Assembly: GCF_000717175.1 (NCBI RefSeq)
Contig: NZ_JNYD01000018.1
Span: forward strand, 47,709-111,708
Direction of reading: 5' to 3'
DNA from: Pseudonocardia autotrophica
GTDB lineage: Bacteria > Actinomycetota > Actinomycetes > Mycobacteriales > Pseudonocardiaceae
Length of the DNA stretch: 64,000 bases
Under the pieces are notes generated by a model. That model saw nothing but the letters and a program-made list of their open reading frames with translations, was not told the DNA's origin and made no database searches. Below, piece by piece: positions 1 through 11,942 of the stretch; the first letter of the stretch is position 1; every line of letters starts with the position of its first letter. Made by a program: the position numbers and the translations under genes.

Positions 1-7
1 CCTGACC

Positions 8-271
8 GTGACCGACCCCGGGACCGTCAGGACCACTGAGGACACTGAGGACGCCGACGGCGAGCCCGGTGAGGTCGCCGAGGATGAGAGGACCGATCAG
101 GACGTCGCGGCCGGCGGCTGGTCCGTGATGACCGCGGCGTTCGGCGACCTCCGGCACGCGATCCGCGTGGTGTGGTCACTCGCCCCCGACGCCGAGGCCC
201 TCCACCCTCCCGAGCTGGTGACCGCGCTCCGCGAGCGCGCCGAGGCTGTCGCCGCGGCCCATCGTCCGTGA
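8..271 (+). CDS. hypothetical acidic protein, possibly 5'-truncated by the window edge
   Basis: Reads as 87 residues from a GTG at base 8, but the frame is open to the edge, so the true start may lie outside the window. The first 35 or so residues are rich in Glu, Asp and Thr and look disordered. The second half (about residues 36-87) is a compact Ala/Leu/Arg-rich segment likely to be helical, with a single Trp-rich stretch (VVWSL). No family is recognised. The following 200 bases hold only palindromic TGATC-type repeat sequence. It could be a small regulatory or partner protein; function unknown. That it codes at all rests on its codon pattern and the absence of a better frame. Confidence 0.4.
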   Translation: MTDPGTVRTTEDTEDADGEPGEVAEDERTDQDVAAGGWSVMTAAFGDLRHAIRVVWSLAPDAEALHPPELVTALRERAEAVAAAHRP

Positions 272-480
272 TCGGGCGCGGTGCTGCTCCCCATCGTGAT
301 CCGTCGCCATGATCCATCCGGCGGTCACGGGAGCACTCTCGCGCTGACGCTCCCGTGGCCCTCGGATCGATCACGGTAGCGGTGATCGACGCGAGCGGTA
401 CCGGAGCGTCATGCATGCGACCGCACCGTGGCGCTCGGAAAGATCATGAACGGAGCGGATCCAGGAGCCGTCCAAGGGGC
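272..480. repeat. non-coding stretch with TGATC-bounded palindromic repeat
   Basis: No convincing gene. The stretch holds several GATC-containing motifs. One unit of about 70 bases (about 380-450) opens with GGTGATCGACG and closes with GCTCGGAAAGATCATG, the same layout as the better-preserved elements at 43.27-43.60 kb. It may be a diverged member of that family, and it lies just before the likely start of the nuclease-like gene. Confidence 0.4.
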
Positions 481-1371
481 GTGCTGAATCGACCGTTCCG
501 GGGCTCCGCGGCGGTGGCGGCCGGGTGGGCGACGCCCGGGCAGCTGCGCGGCCCCCGTTTCCACCGGCTGTTCTCCGACGTCTACGTCCCCGCCGCACCC
601 GGCCTCGACCCGTCACACCTGGCGGTGCGTGCCCGAGGTGCCTACCTGCTCGTCGAGGGACGCGGTGCGGTCGGCGGATGGGCCGCGGCCGAGCTCCTGG
701 GTGCGTCGTGCGGCCCGGCGAATGCGCTCGTGGATCTCGTGGTGCCGGGCGGCACGCAGCGGGGACAGCCGGGCCTGCGGGTGCGCCGCGGCCGGCTCCT
801 CACGGGCGAGACCATGCTGGTCGACGGCGTGCGGGTGACCTCGGCCCTCCGTACCGCGTTCGACCTCGCCTGTCGCGGTCCGCTGTGGGACGGGATCGTG
901 GCCGTCGACGCCCTGGCACGGGTCGGGGAGTTCGAGCCGAGCGAGCTGCTGGCGCTGCGAACGCGACACCTGGGTGCGCGGGGGAGCGCGCGCCTCCCGA
1001 AGATCGTGCGGCGCGCCGACCGCCGCTCGGGGTCGCCGATGGAGACGCGGATCCGGCTCGCGATCGGCGACGCCGGCCTGCCACGCCCGGTCCTCCAGCA
1101 TCCGGTCGGCCCGTACGAGCTCGACCTGTCGTACCCGCTGCTCCTGCTCGCCTTCGAGTACAACGGCGGCGACCACCTCGAGCCGGAACGGGCACTGCGC
1201 GACCTGGCGCGAGAGGCGCACCTCGCGCGGGCGGGCTGGCGGGTGGTGCGGTTCTCGGCGGTCGAGGTCCACCGGCACCCGGAGCGTGTGGCGGCGAGGG
1301 TGCGCCGCGAGCTGGAGGCGGCCTGCCGGGCGCGTGGGCTCGACCCGGCCCGGCTGGCGGGTCACCTCTGA
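481..1371 (+). CDS. DUF559-type PD-(D/E)XK endonuclease-like protein
   Basis: About 296 residues. The N-terminal 170 residues look like the AbiEi/transcriptional-regulator-like part that precedes DUF559 in many actinobacterial proteins. The C-terminal 95 residues match the DUF559 (Vsr-like) nuclease fold: a Glu in a METRIR helix, an Asp in YELDLSYP, then LAFEYNGGDH, and a final WRVVRFSAVEVHRHPE strand-helix. The E-D-ExG-H pattern suggests an intact metal site. The frame is open upstream to base 355, but that extension is repeat-derived and low quality, so I start at GTG 481; there is no clear ribosome binding site. TGATC palindromic repeats lie on both sides. Such genes are common singletons in this group; substrate unknown. 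Confidence 0.7.
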   Translation: MLNRPFRGSAAVAAGWATPGQLRGPRFHRLFSDVYVPAAPGLDPSHLAVRARGAYLLVEGRGAVGGWAAAELLGASCGPANALVDLVVPGGTQRGQPGLRVRRGRLLTGETMLVDGVRVTSALRTAFDLACRGPLWDGIVAVDALARVGEFEPSELLALRTRHLGARGSARLPKIVRRADRRSGSPMETRIRLAIGDAGLPRPVLQHPVGPYELDLSYPLLLLAFEYNGGDHLEPERALRDLAREAHLARAGWRVVRFSAVEVHRHPERVAARVRRELEAACRARGLDPARLAGHL

Positions 1372-1598
1372 GCGTTCTCACTGATCGCTCCGGGCAGCGC
1401 ATGATCGGTCCGAGCGGGACAGGAGTGCTGCCGCCCTGACGATCACGTGTCACTCGCAATGATCAACGGCGGTGAGAGGCACGGGACTGCTGTGGCGACA
1501 GCCGCAGGGTGACACCCGGAAGGATCACCTGCTGGCCGCCGAGGGCTGTGGTGGTGGCACGACTGCCGTGCGACCTGCGGATTCGTAGCGTCGGGCCC
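1372..1598. repeat. non-coding stretch with TGATC-bounded repeat
   Basis: No gene seen. A block at about 1400-1475 begins ATGATCGGTCCG and ends GCAATGATCAACGG, resembling in size and ends the roughly 70-base palindromic units near 43.3 kb. Together with the block at 380-450 it flanks the DUF559-type gene. Confidence 0.35.
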
Positions 1599-2018
1599 GT
1601 GACCACGACACCGCACCACGATCCCGATGCGGCACGGTGGACCCGGCCCACCGCCCCACCCCCGACCCTTCCCGCGCCCCGCCTCCCGACCCTCCCCACC
1701 GGCCTGCCCGAGGAGCCCCACGGGCGGCGGCCGGCGCCGCCGGCGGTGCTGGCGACACGGATCGCCGGGCTGACCCTGACGGTCCTCTGCGCCTTCTGGC
1801 CCGCCCTGTTCGGCCTGATGGGGATCGCGTTCGGCCTGGGTCTCGCTGATGCGGGCGGCGTGATGTTCGGCGCGGTCATGGGCGCGGTCGCGATCGCCTG
1901 GCCGATCGGCTTCTGGTTCGCGACGAGCGGGGCGCGGCGGGTCTGGCCGGTGCTGATCGCGCTGGTCCCGACGTTCCTCGTGGCGGGCGGCAGCGTCTGG
2001 CTGTGGATGGCGGGCTGA
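1599..2018 (+). CDS. small membrane protein, three predicted TM segments
   Basis: 139 residues from GTG 1599. The first 45 residues are Pro- and Thr-rich and probably cytoplasmic or disordered. Three hydrophobic segments follow: about residues 54-78 (starting IAGLTLTVL), 84-106 (VMFGAVMGAVAIAW) and 113-137 (VWPVLIALVPTFLVAGG). The C-terminus ends right after the last segment. The frame is open upstream to 1509, but the added residues are Arg/Pro-rich, so the later start is preferred. The gene converges on groEL and shares a terminator hairpin with it. No family recognised; the Pro-rich tail plus membrane domain is common among actinobacterial small membrane proteins of unknown role. Confidence 0.6.
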   Translation: MTTTPHHDPDAARWTRPTAPPPTLPAPRLPTLPTGLPEEPHGRRPAPPAVLATRIAGLTLTVLCAFWPALFGLMGIAFGLGLADAGGVMFGAVMGAVAIAWPIGFWFATSGARRVWPVLIALVPTFLVAGGSVWLWMAG

Positions 2019-2065
2019 CCCCGAGAACGCCGCAGGGGCGGCGGGCCGAAGCCCACCGCCCCCGC
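2019..2065 (-). terminator. groEL terminator with GGCGTTCTCGGGG tail
   Basis: On the minus strand, just after the groEL stop, arms 2065-2051 and 2046-2032 pair over 15 bases with two mismatches around a 4-base loop. The hairpin is followed by GGCGTTCTCGGGG (2031-2019) instead of a T-tract. The same tail follows the hairpins at 18.15 and 43.19 kb. It could also stop the convergent membrane-protein transcript. Confidence 0.65.
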
Positions 2066-2087
2066 GGGACGAACCAGGTGGCCGGAC

Positions 2088-5617
<3,530 letters not shown>

Positions 5618-6478
5618 ATGGCCGCGACCACCCCCGCGACCCCGCCCCCGGGCGCACCCGGGGCCGGCCCCCACGACAGGCCCGGGACCACCTCCGAGCT
5701 GCATTCGGCGGGTGCCCCGCCGGCCACCGGCGGCGAGAACCCGGTGCTGCACGCCGCGAAGCTGGTGCGCGAGGCCGTCCCGCCGCTGCATCCCGGCGGC
5801 CGCCCGATCATCGCCGCCGTCGCGGCCGCGGCCGGCGCAGTCCGGCTGCTGACGGGCCGGGGTACCGGTGTGGGCCTGCTGGCCACCGCCGCCACCGCGG
5901 CCTTCTTCCGCGCGCCGCGACGCGTGCCGCCGCCGCGGCCGGGTGCCGTCCTCGCCCCGGCCGACGGCACCGTCGCGCTGATCTCCGAGGTCGTCCCGCC
6001 CGCGGAGCTGGACCTGCCGCGCGAGCCGGTCACCCGGGTCAGCGTGTTCCTCTCCGTGCTCGACGTGCATGTCCAGCGCATCCCGATGCACGGCCGGATC
6101 CGCTCGGTCGAGTACCGCCCCGGCGCCTTCCTCTCCGCGGACCTGGACAAGGCGAGCGAGGACAACGAGCGCAACGCCCTGGTCCTGGAGACGCAGTCCG
6201 GGCACCTGGTCGGCGTCGTCCAGATCGCCGGGCTGCTGGCGCGGCGGATCCGCTGCGACGTGAAGCCGGGCGACGAGGTCGCCGCGGGTGAGACCTACGG
6301 GCTCATCCGGTTCGGCTCGCGCGTCGACACCTACCTCCCGCCGGGCGTCGCCCCCGAGGTGTCGGTGGGGCAGCGCACCATCGGCGGGGAGACCGTCCTT
6401 GCGGACCTCGCCGTGGTGAAGGACGCCGTGGGGCAGGAGGCCGTGGTGAACGACGCCGTCGACAAGGACCGGCCGTGA
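5618..6478 (+). CDS. psd: phosphatidylserine decarboxylase
   Basis: 286 residues. The enzyme decarboxylates phosphatidylserine to phosphatidylethanolamine at the membrane. It is of the short (archaeal/PSD-A) type. The first 45 residues are a Pro/Ala-rich leader, followed by a hydrophobic anchor (about 65-100), then VFLSVLDVHVQRIPMHG (about 144-160) and the self-cleavage site RFGSRVD at about residue 232-236, where Gly-Ser cleavage makes the pyruvoyl group. The end carries a small internal repeat (VVKDAV, VVNDAV), an extension beyond the catalytic core. It overlaps pssA by 4 bases, so the two steps of phosphatidylethanolamine synthesis are co-translated, as in mycobacteria. Confidence 0.95.
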   Translation: MAATTPATPPPGAPGAGPHDRPGTTSELHSAGAPPATGGENPVLHAAKLVREAVPPLHPGGRPIIAAVAAAAGAVRLLTGRGTGVGLLATAATAAFFRAPRRVPPPRPGAVLAPADGTVALISEVVPPAELDLPREPVTRVSVFLSVLDVHVQRIPMHGRIRSVEYRPGAFLSADLDKASEDNERNALVLETQSGHLVGVVQIAGLLARRIRCDVKPGDEVAAGETYGLIRFGSRVDTYLPPGVAPEVSVGQRTIGGETVLADLAVVKDAVGQEAVVNDAVDKDRP

Positions 6479-7479
6479 ACACCTACCAGGCGGGCGTGAG
6501 GCTGCTGCCCAACGCCGTCACCGTCCTCGCGCTCTGCGCCGGGCTCTCGGCGGTCAACTTCGCGCTGGCCGGCCGGTTCGAGCTGTGCATCGCCGCCGCG
6601 GGCGCGGCCGCCCTGTGCGACGCCCTCGACGGCGGCCTCGCCCGCCTGCTCGACGCCAGCAGCCGCATCGGGCAGGAGCTGGACTCGCTGGCGGACCTGG
6701 TGTCCTTCGGCGTCGCCCCGGCGCTGGTCATCTACATCTGGTCGCTGCAGGGCACCCGGCTCGGCTGGGTGGTCGCGCTGATCTTCGCCGTCTGCATGGC
6801 GCTGCGGCTGGCCCGCTTCAACACCCTGATCGACGACGAGGACCAGCCGCCGTTCGCCAAGGAGTTCTTCGTCGGGGTCCCGGCCCCGGCGGCGGCGCTC
6901 ACGGCCGGCATCCCCCTCTACCTCTTCCTGCACTTCGGCCCGGGCTGGTGGTCGTCGCCGGTCACGGTCGGGGTGTGGGCGCTGTGCACCGCGGCGCTCA
7001 TGGTCAGCCGCATCCCCACGCTCTCGCTGAAGACCGCGCGCGTGCGGCCGCGGTACGTCGCGCCGCTGCTCGTGCTGGTCGGGGTGGCCGCGGCGATCCT
7101 GCTGACCGCGCCCTTCCTCGGGATGGCGCTGATCGGCGTCGGCTACCTGCTGCTCATCCCGTACACGGTGTACCGCTACAAGTGGCTGGAGCGGCACCCG
7201 GAGGCGTGGGGCGTGCCGGTGCGCGAGCGCCGGGCCGTCGCCCGGGCCGCCCGGTCGGCCCGCCGGCTCGGCCTGCGGCCGCCGCTGCGCCGCCGGGTCG
7301 CCGGCCGGACCATCGCCGTCGCCCGCAACATGGGCGGGATGGTGCGGCGCCGCAGCGCGGAGGACCCCGTCGAGCCGTTCGACGGCGGCCCCGCGCGCCC
7401 GGTCCGCCCGATGCGCCCGCTCGGGCAGACCCGGCGGTTGCCCAGCACCGAGCGCCGCCGGGGGCTGCGGCGCCGGTGA
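6475..7479 (+). CDS. pssA: CDP-diacylglycerol--serine O-phosphatidyltransferase
   Basis: 334 residues, an integral membrane protein. It makes phosphatidylserine from CDP-diacylglycerol and serine, feeding psd. The CDP-alcohol phosphotransferase signature DG-x2-AR-x8-G-x3-D-x3-D is at about residues 52-74 (DGGLARLLDASSRIG then ELDSLAD). About six to eight hydrophobic segments follow (for example 102-117, 130-145, 155-175, 185-215). The last 90 residues are an Arg- and Pro-rich cytoplasmic tail with no known domain, longer than the catalytic core needs. GTG 6475 overlaps the psd stop. The next gene, the AAA ATPase, is 64 bases downstream and probably co-transcribed. Confidence 0.95.
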   Translation: MNTYQAGVRLLPNAVTVLALCAGLSAVNFALAGRFELCIAAAGAAALCDALDGGLARLLDASSRIGQELDSLADLVSFGVAPALVIYIWSLQGTRLGWVVALIFAVCMALRLARFNTLIDDEDQPPFAKEFFVGVPAPAAALTAGIPLYLFLHFGPGWWSSPVTVGVWALCTAALMVSRIPTLSLKTARVRPRYVAPLLVLVGVAAAILLTAPFLGMALIGVGYLLLIPYTVYRYKWLERHPEAWGVPVRERRAVARAARSARRLGLRPPLRRRVAGRTIAVARNMGGMVRRRSAEDPVEPFDGGPARPVRPMRPLGQTRRLPSTERRRGLRRR

Positions 7480-7543
7480 GGGCAGCCGTCGAACGGCGGC
7501 CCGACCCCGCAGGACGCCCCGATCGGATCGATACGGTGAACCG

Positions 7544-9886
7544 GTGCCCGTGATCACGTTGGTCGCCCGCCTCGCCACGTCCGCCGTCGACGCCCGGCGG
7601 GGCGTCGTGCGGCTCCACCCCGAGGTGCTCGACGCGCTGCACCTGCGCAGCTGGGACGCCGTCACCCTCACCGGCGCCCGGGCTACCAGCGCCCTCGCCG
7701 TCGCCGGCGACCCGGCGGCCGCGCCCGGCCAGGCCCTGCTCGACGACGTCACCCTCTCCAACGCCGGCCTCACCGACGGGGCGTCCGTGGTCGTCGGGCC
7801 GGTGGCGGTGGCCCCGGCCCGGCGGGTGGTGCTCGCCGGCTCGCGGCTGGTGCGCAGCGCCGTCCCGCCGGCCACCGCCCGGCTCGCGCTGCTCGGCAAG
7901 GTCCTGACCGGCGGCGACGCCGTGTCCCTGCTGCCGCAGGACATCGCCCCGCCGCCCGGGGCGGACGTCCCGAAGGCCCGCCGCGCCCTCGCCGCCGCGA
8001 TCGGCGGGGCCTGGACCAGCGAGCTGGTCACGGTCTCGCAAGCCGACCCGCCCGGTCCCGTCTCGGTGCACCCGACCACCGTCGTCGGCTGGCTGGACGG
8101 CCCGACGACGGCGGACTCCCCGGCGGCCCCGGCCGCCGAGCCGCGGCCGTCGGGCAGGCCCGCCGCGCCGCACCCGGCACCGCCGGCCCCGCCCGTCCCG
8201 GACGCGACGGCGGAGCCGACGCTCCCGCTCGACGCCCTGGTCGGCAACACCGCGCCCGCGCGCCGGCTCGTCGAGTGGCTGGAGCTGACCTTCTCGCGGC
8301 CCGAGCTGCTGGTCCGCCTCGGCGGCACGCCCCGGCTCGGGGTACTGGTGACCGGGCCGGAGGGCGTCGGGAAGACGACGCTGGTCCACAGCGTGGCGAG
8401 CGCGGTCGGGGCCGGCTGCGTGGAGCTGCCGGGGCCGGCGATCGCGGCGCTGGAGCCGGCGTCGGCCGCGGCGCGGGTGCAGGAGTGCCTGACCCGGGCC
8501 CGCGGCGAGGCCGGTGCCGGACGTCCGGTGGTCCTGCTCGTCACGGACGTCGACGCGCTGCTGCCCGCCGCCTCGCCGCCGCCGCTCGCCACCCTGGTCC
8601 TCGACGGGCTGCGGGAGGCGATCGGCACCCCGAACCTCGCCCTCGTCGCGACGACGGCGGCGCCCGAGGCCGTCGACCCGCGGTTGCGGGCCCCCGACCT
8701 GGCCGACCGGGAGCTCGGGCTGGGCCTGCCCGACGCGTCGGTGCGGGCCGACCTGCTCCGCCGGCTGCTCGCCGACGTCCCGCTGGCCGAGGACGTCGAC
8801 CTCGCCGCGGTCGCCTCGCGCACCCCCGGGTTCGTCGTGGCCGACCTGGCCGCGGTCCGCCGCGAGGCCGCGGTGACCGCGGCGCTGCGCCACGGGGCCG
8901 GGAGCAGCCCCGCCGAGGTCCCGGCCCCGGCGGTGGTCGACGACGCCGCCCCCGGTCCCGTCGAGCCCGCGGCCGCTCCGGAGGCGGACGGCGCCCGGAT
9001 CGAGATGGCCGACCTGCTCGGCGCGGTGGGGTCGGTGCGGCCGATCTCCATGTCCTCCACCGGCACCCTGCAGACCGGCGGCCTCACCCTCGACCAGGTG
9101 GGCGACATGACCGAGGTGAAGCAGGCGCTCACGGAGGCGGTGCTCTGGCCGCTGCGGTACCCGGACTCCTTCGCCCGGCTCGGGGTCGAGGCCCCGCGCG
9201 GCGTGCTGCTCTACGGGCCGCCCGGCGGCGGCAAGACCTTCCTGCTCCGCGCGTTGGCCGGATCCGGTCAGCTCAACGTGTTCTCGGTGAAGGGCGCCGA
9301 GCTGCTGGACAAGTACGTGGGCGAGTCCGAGCGGGCGGTCCGCGAGCTGTTCCGCAAGGCCTCGGACGCCGCGCCGGCGCTCGTGTTCCTCGACGAGGTC
9401 GACGCCCTCGCCCCGCGCCGCGGCGGCTCCACCGACTCCGGCGTGGCCGACCGGGTGGTCGCCGCCCTGCTCACCGAGCTCGACGGGGCCACGCCGTTGC
9501 GCGAGGTCGTCGTGGTCGGCGCGACGAACCGGCCGGAGCTGGTCGATCCCGCGCTGCTGCGCCCGGGGCGACTGGAGCGGCTGGTCTTCGTGCCGCCGCC
9601 CGACGCCGAGGCGCGCGCCGACATCCTGCGCGCGGCGGGCCGCAACACCCCGCTGGCCGCGGACGTGGACCTGGCCGACCTCGCCGCCGGCCTCGAGGGC
9701 TACTCGGCCGCCGACTGCGCGGCCGTGCTGCGCGAGGCCGCGCTGACCGCGATGCGGGAGTCGCTCGACGCCACCGAGGTCACCGCCGCGCACCTGGAGA
9801 AGGCCCGTCGGGCCGTCCCGCCGAGCCTCGACCCGGTGCAGGTCGCCGAGCTGGAGGCCTACGCGGCGCGGCGCGCCGCCGACTAG
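7544..9886 (+). CDS. CDC48-like double AAA ATPase (Rv0435c type)
   Basis: 780 residues. The layout is an N-terminal double-psi-barrel-like domain (about 1-90), a linker rich in Ala and Pro (about 185-225), AAA domain D1 and AAA domain D2. D1 has Walker A GPEGVGKTT (about 269-277), but its Walker B reads LLVTDVDALL with no catalytic Glu, and the Arg-finger region is not conserved, so it probably binds but does not hydrolyse ATP well. D2 has a full set: GPPGGGKTF (about 557-565), FLDEVDALAPRRG and DPALLRPGRLERLVF. It is likely an unfoldase or remodelling factor. The same gene follows pssA in mycobacteria (Rv0435c); its client is unknown to me. Confidence 0.85.
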   Translation: MPVITLVARLATSAVDARRGVVRLHPEVLDALHLRSWDAVTLTGARATSALAVAGDPAAAPGQALLDDVTLSNAGLTDGASVVVGPVAVAPARRVVLAGSRLVRSAVPPATARLALLGKVLTGGDAVSLLPQDIAPPPGADVPKARRALAAAIGGAWTSELVTVSQADPPGPVSVHPTTVVGWLDGPTTADSPAAPAAEPRPSGRPAAPHPAPPAPPVPDATAEPTLPLDALVGNTAPARRLVEWLELTFSRPELLVRLGGTPRLGVLVTGPEGVGKTTLVHSVASAVGAGCVELPGPAIAALEPASAAARVQECLTRARGEAGAGRPVVLLVTDVDALLPAASPPPLATLVLDGLREAIGTPNLALVATTAAPEAVDPRLRAPDLADRELGLGLPDASVRADLLRRLLADVPLAEDVDLAAVASRTPGFVVADLAAVRREAAVTAALRHGAGSSPAEVPAPAVVDDAAPGPVEPAAAPEADGARIEMADLLGAVGSVRPISMSSTGTLQTGGLTLDQVGDMTEVKQALTEAVLWPLRYPDSFARLGVEAPRGVLLYGPPGGGKTFLLRALAGSGQLNVFSVKGAELLDKYVGESERAVRELFRKASDAAPALVFLDEVDALAPRRGGSTDSGVADRVVAALLTELDGATPLREVVVVGATNRPELVDPALLRPGRLERLVFVPPPDAEARADILRAAGRNTPLAADVDLADLAAGLEGYSAADCAAVLREAALTAMRESLDATEVTAAHLEKARRAVPPSLDPVQVAELEAYAARRAAD

Positions 9887-9903
9887 GGCCGTACAACGGC
9901 GAA

Positions 9904-9930
9904 CGGCGCGCCCCGGGTGGGGGCGCGCCG
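9904..9930. terminator. bidirectional hairpin between the AAA ATPase and LytR_C genes
   Basis: CGGCGCGCCCC (9904-9914), a 5-base loop, GGGGCGCGCCG (9920-9930): 11 perfect pairs placed between two convergent genes, so it can end both transcripts. No T-tract. Confidence 0.6.
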
Positions 9931-9961
9931 TGCGCTGGGGAGCGGATCGGTCAGTGGGGTG

Positions 9962-10636
9962 TCACTTGGTCTTGTAGTCCTGGGTGACGATCACGATGAG
10001 ACCCGGGCTGGCGTCCTGGATGCCCTCGAAGCGCGGCTCCACGCGCAGCCCGTACTCCTGGGCCAGCCGGTCCGCGGAGGCCTGCTCGCTCGTGCCGGGC
10101 CGGTAGTAGACCGTGCTGCTCGGGATCACGCCGTACGGGTAGCCGGTGGTGTCGGTGACCGTCCAGCCGCCGTTGCGGAAGTCCGCCGCGGCCCGCGCGG
10201 CCAGGCCCTCGACCGTGCTGTTGTTGTAGACGCGCAGCGGCAGCGTGGGGGCGGCCGCCGCGCCGCCGCCGTAGCTCCCGGCGCCGGCGGCACCTGGAGC
10301 GCCCGCGCCACCCGCGGCACCCGCAGCGCCCGCGGCCCCGGCGGCACCGCCTGCCACCGGCGGCGCGACCGGCGCGGCCGTGGTGGTCGGCGCGAGCGCC
10401 GTGGGGGTGGCGGGGAAGGAGGGCAGCGGGACCTCGTCCGTGCCCGAGCCCGGTGCCGGGGTCGCGGGGGCGACCGAGGCGGTGGGCGGGGCCGCGGTGG
10501 ACCCCGACCCGTCGTCCGAGCCCCCGTCCCCGGTGCCCAGGGTGACCAGCCCGATCACGGCGGCGATCACGGCGACGCCGACGAGCGCGATGCCACCGAC
10601 CTTCAGCGGCGACGGTCCGGACGCGGGTGCGGTCAC
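9962..10636 (-). CDS. membrane-anchored LytR_C domain protein (Rv0431-like)
   Basis: 224 residues. One membrane segment near the N-terminus (about residues 12-34, [19 protein letters not shown]) puts the rest outside. A low-complexity Thr/Pro/Ala linker follows, with a Gly-Ala-Ala repeat run (about 96-122). The C-terminal LytR_C domain begins at about 130 ([17 protein letters not shown]) and includes [18 protein letters not shown]. LytR_C domains often accompany cell-wall ligases; a stand-alone version occupies this spot in mycobacteria. It starts at GTG 10636 and follows the DUF3263 gene by 39 bases, so they are probably one operon. A cell-envelope role is inferred, not shown. Confidence 0.8.
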   Translation of the reverse strand: MTAPASGPSPLKVGGIALVGVAVIAAVIGLVTLGTGDGGSDDGSGSTAAPPTASVAPATPAPGSGTDEVPLPSFPATPTALAPTTTAAPVAPPVAGGAAGAAGAAGAAGGAGAPGAAGAGSYGGGAAAAPTLPLRVYNNSTVEGLAARAAADFRNGGWTVTDTTGYPYGVIPSSTVYYRPGTSEQASADRLAQEYGLRVEPRFEGIQDASPGLIVIVTQDYKTK

Positions 10637-10675
10637 GTCAGTCCTCCGGTGCGGGGGCGGCGGGCGGGGTCACGG

Positions 10676-10984
10676 TCACCACGGCTCCATGCCGAGCCGC
10701 CGGGCGGCGCGGGTGCGCTGCCGGCTGGCGCGCAGCCGGCGGAGCCGCTTGACCAGGAGGGGATCGGCGGCGAGCGCCTCGGGGGTGTCGACCAGTGCGT
10801 TGAGCACCTGGTAGTAGCGGGTGGCCGACATGTCGAACAGCTCACGGATGGCCTGTTCCTTGGCCCCCTGGTACTTCCACCACTGACCCTCGAAGGCGAG
10901 GATCTCGCGCTCGCGGCGGTCCAGTTCGCGGACCGGCGGGCCGGCGGGACGGTTCGTCCCGCTGGTTTCCGTGGCGGACTCCAT
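10676..10984 (-). CDS. DUF3263 protein
   Basis: 102 residues. DUF3263 is a short, helical, actinobacterial family. The core [16 protein letters not shown] (about 21-36) followed by [22 protein letters not shown] looks like a helix-turn-helix with a sigma-factor-like or recombinase-like recognition helix, so DNA binding is likely, but its function is not established. The C-terminus is Arg-rich. ATG 10984 is chosen because AGGGAG precedes it at suitable distance; a GTG one codon upstream is possible. It is divergent from def and shares an upstream region with a clear palindrome. The same trio (def, DUF3263, LytR_C) sits together in mycobacteria. Confidence 0.8.
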   Translation of the reverse strand: MESATETSGTNRPAGPPVRELDRREREILAFEGQWWKYQGAKEQAIRELFDMSATRYYQVLNALVDTPEALAADPLLVKRLRRLRASRQRTRAARRLGMEPW

Positions 10985-11013
10985 CACGCTCCCTGCACAG
11001 TCGCTCCGTCCGG

Positions 11014-11031
11014 AATGACACGGCTGTCATT
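11014..11031. promoter_or_regulatory. palindrome between DUF3263 gene and def
   Basis: AATGACA, four bases, TGTCATT: 7-bp perfect arms, 30 bases upstream of the DUF3263 start. A further CGTCATT follows a few bases on. Probably a protein-binding site, possibly for the DUF3263 protein itself (inference). Confidence 0.5.
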
Positions 11032-11143
11032 CGCGGGCGTCATTGAACCACGATGGACCGACAGAAACGGGGCGGACGCGCCACCCGGCGGCGTGAATCG
11101 GGGGAAGGCCGGGCGGGTCCCGCGCGGACATTACTGTCTGGGT

Positions 11144-11716
11144 GTGGCCGTCCGACCCATCGTCATCATCGGCGATCCCGTCCTGCACACCCCGACCCGC
11201 CCAGTCGAGACGTACGACGACGAGCTCCGGACCCTGGTCGCGGACATGTTCGACACCATGGCGGCGGCACACGGGGTGGGTCTCGCGGCCAACCAGATCG
11301 GCGTCGGGCTGCGCGTGTTCGTCTACGACTGCCCCGACGAGGAGTCGCGGACGATGCGCCGCGGCGTGGTCGTGAACCCGGTGCTCACCACGTCGGACAA
11401 GCCGGAGGGCATGCCGGACCCGGACGAGGACGACGAGGGCTGCCTCTCCGTCCCCGGCGAGCAGTACCCGACCGGCCGTGCCGAGTGGGCGAAGGTCACG
11501 GGCACGGACGAGTTCGGGGAGCCCGTCGAGGTCGAGGGCAAGGGCTTCTTCGCGCGCTGCCTGCAGCACGAGACCGACCACCTCGACGGCCTCGTCTACG
11601 TGGACCGCCTCGTGGGGCGGAACCAGCGCGCCGCCAAGAAGATGCTGCGCAAGCACGGCTGGGGCGAGCCCGGCCGGACCTGGGACCCGGCCACCCAGCA
11701 GGCCGAGGAGGTCTGA
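11144..11716 (+). CDS. def: peptide deformylase
   Basis: 190 residues. It removes the formyl group from the initiator methionine of new proteins, with a metal (Fe2+) in the active site. All three family motifs are intact: [10 protein letters not shown] (residues 44-53), EGCLSVPG (98-105) and QHETDHLDG (141-149, HExxH). The start is GTG 11144; GTG 11142 is out of frame. The last 20 residues are an extension typical of actinobacterial Def. It is divergent from the DUF3263/LytR_C pair, as in mycobacteria (Rv0429c). Confidence 0.97.
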   Translation: MAVRPIVIIGDPVLHTPTRPVETYDDELRTLVADMFDTMAAAHGVGLAANQIGVGLRVFVYDCPDEESRTMRRGVVVNPVLTTSDKPEGMPDPDEDDEGCLSVPGEQYPTGRAEWAKVTGTDEFGEPVEVEGKGFFARCLQHETDHLDGLVYVDRLVGRNQRAAKKMLRKHGWGEPGRTWDPATQQAEEV

Positions 11717-11906
11717 CCGGCGCGCCGGCGCCCCCCACCCCGGCGGCGCCTCGTACATCTCCTCGGGACCTCGCACACCCCTCGGGGCCAGTAAGCGCAC
11801 CCGGCATGTCCGTCGCACACCCCGTCGACGGCCCGCGGCACGCTCCATCGGGTGTGCGGCACCGGCGTGACCGTGAGACCGGGAACACGCGGCCCGGCCA
11901 CTCCGT

Positions 11907-11940
11907 TGAGCCTCCTGCAACGCTGTAATCAGGAGGCTCA
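11907..11940 (+). promoter_or_regulatory. hairpin that sequesters the ribosome binding site of the S1C protease
   Basis: TGAGCCTCCT (11907-11916) and AGGAGGCTCA (11931-11940) are exact reverse complements around a 14-base loop. The right arm contains a perfect Shine-Dalgarno AGGAGG six bases before ATG 11943. When folded, the ribosome binding site is fully paired, so translation should be off unless the stem opens by heat, a ligand or a helper. It resembles an RNA thermometer in layout; this is inferred from sequence only. Confidence 0.65.
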
Positions 11941-11942
11941 CC

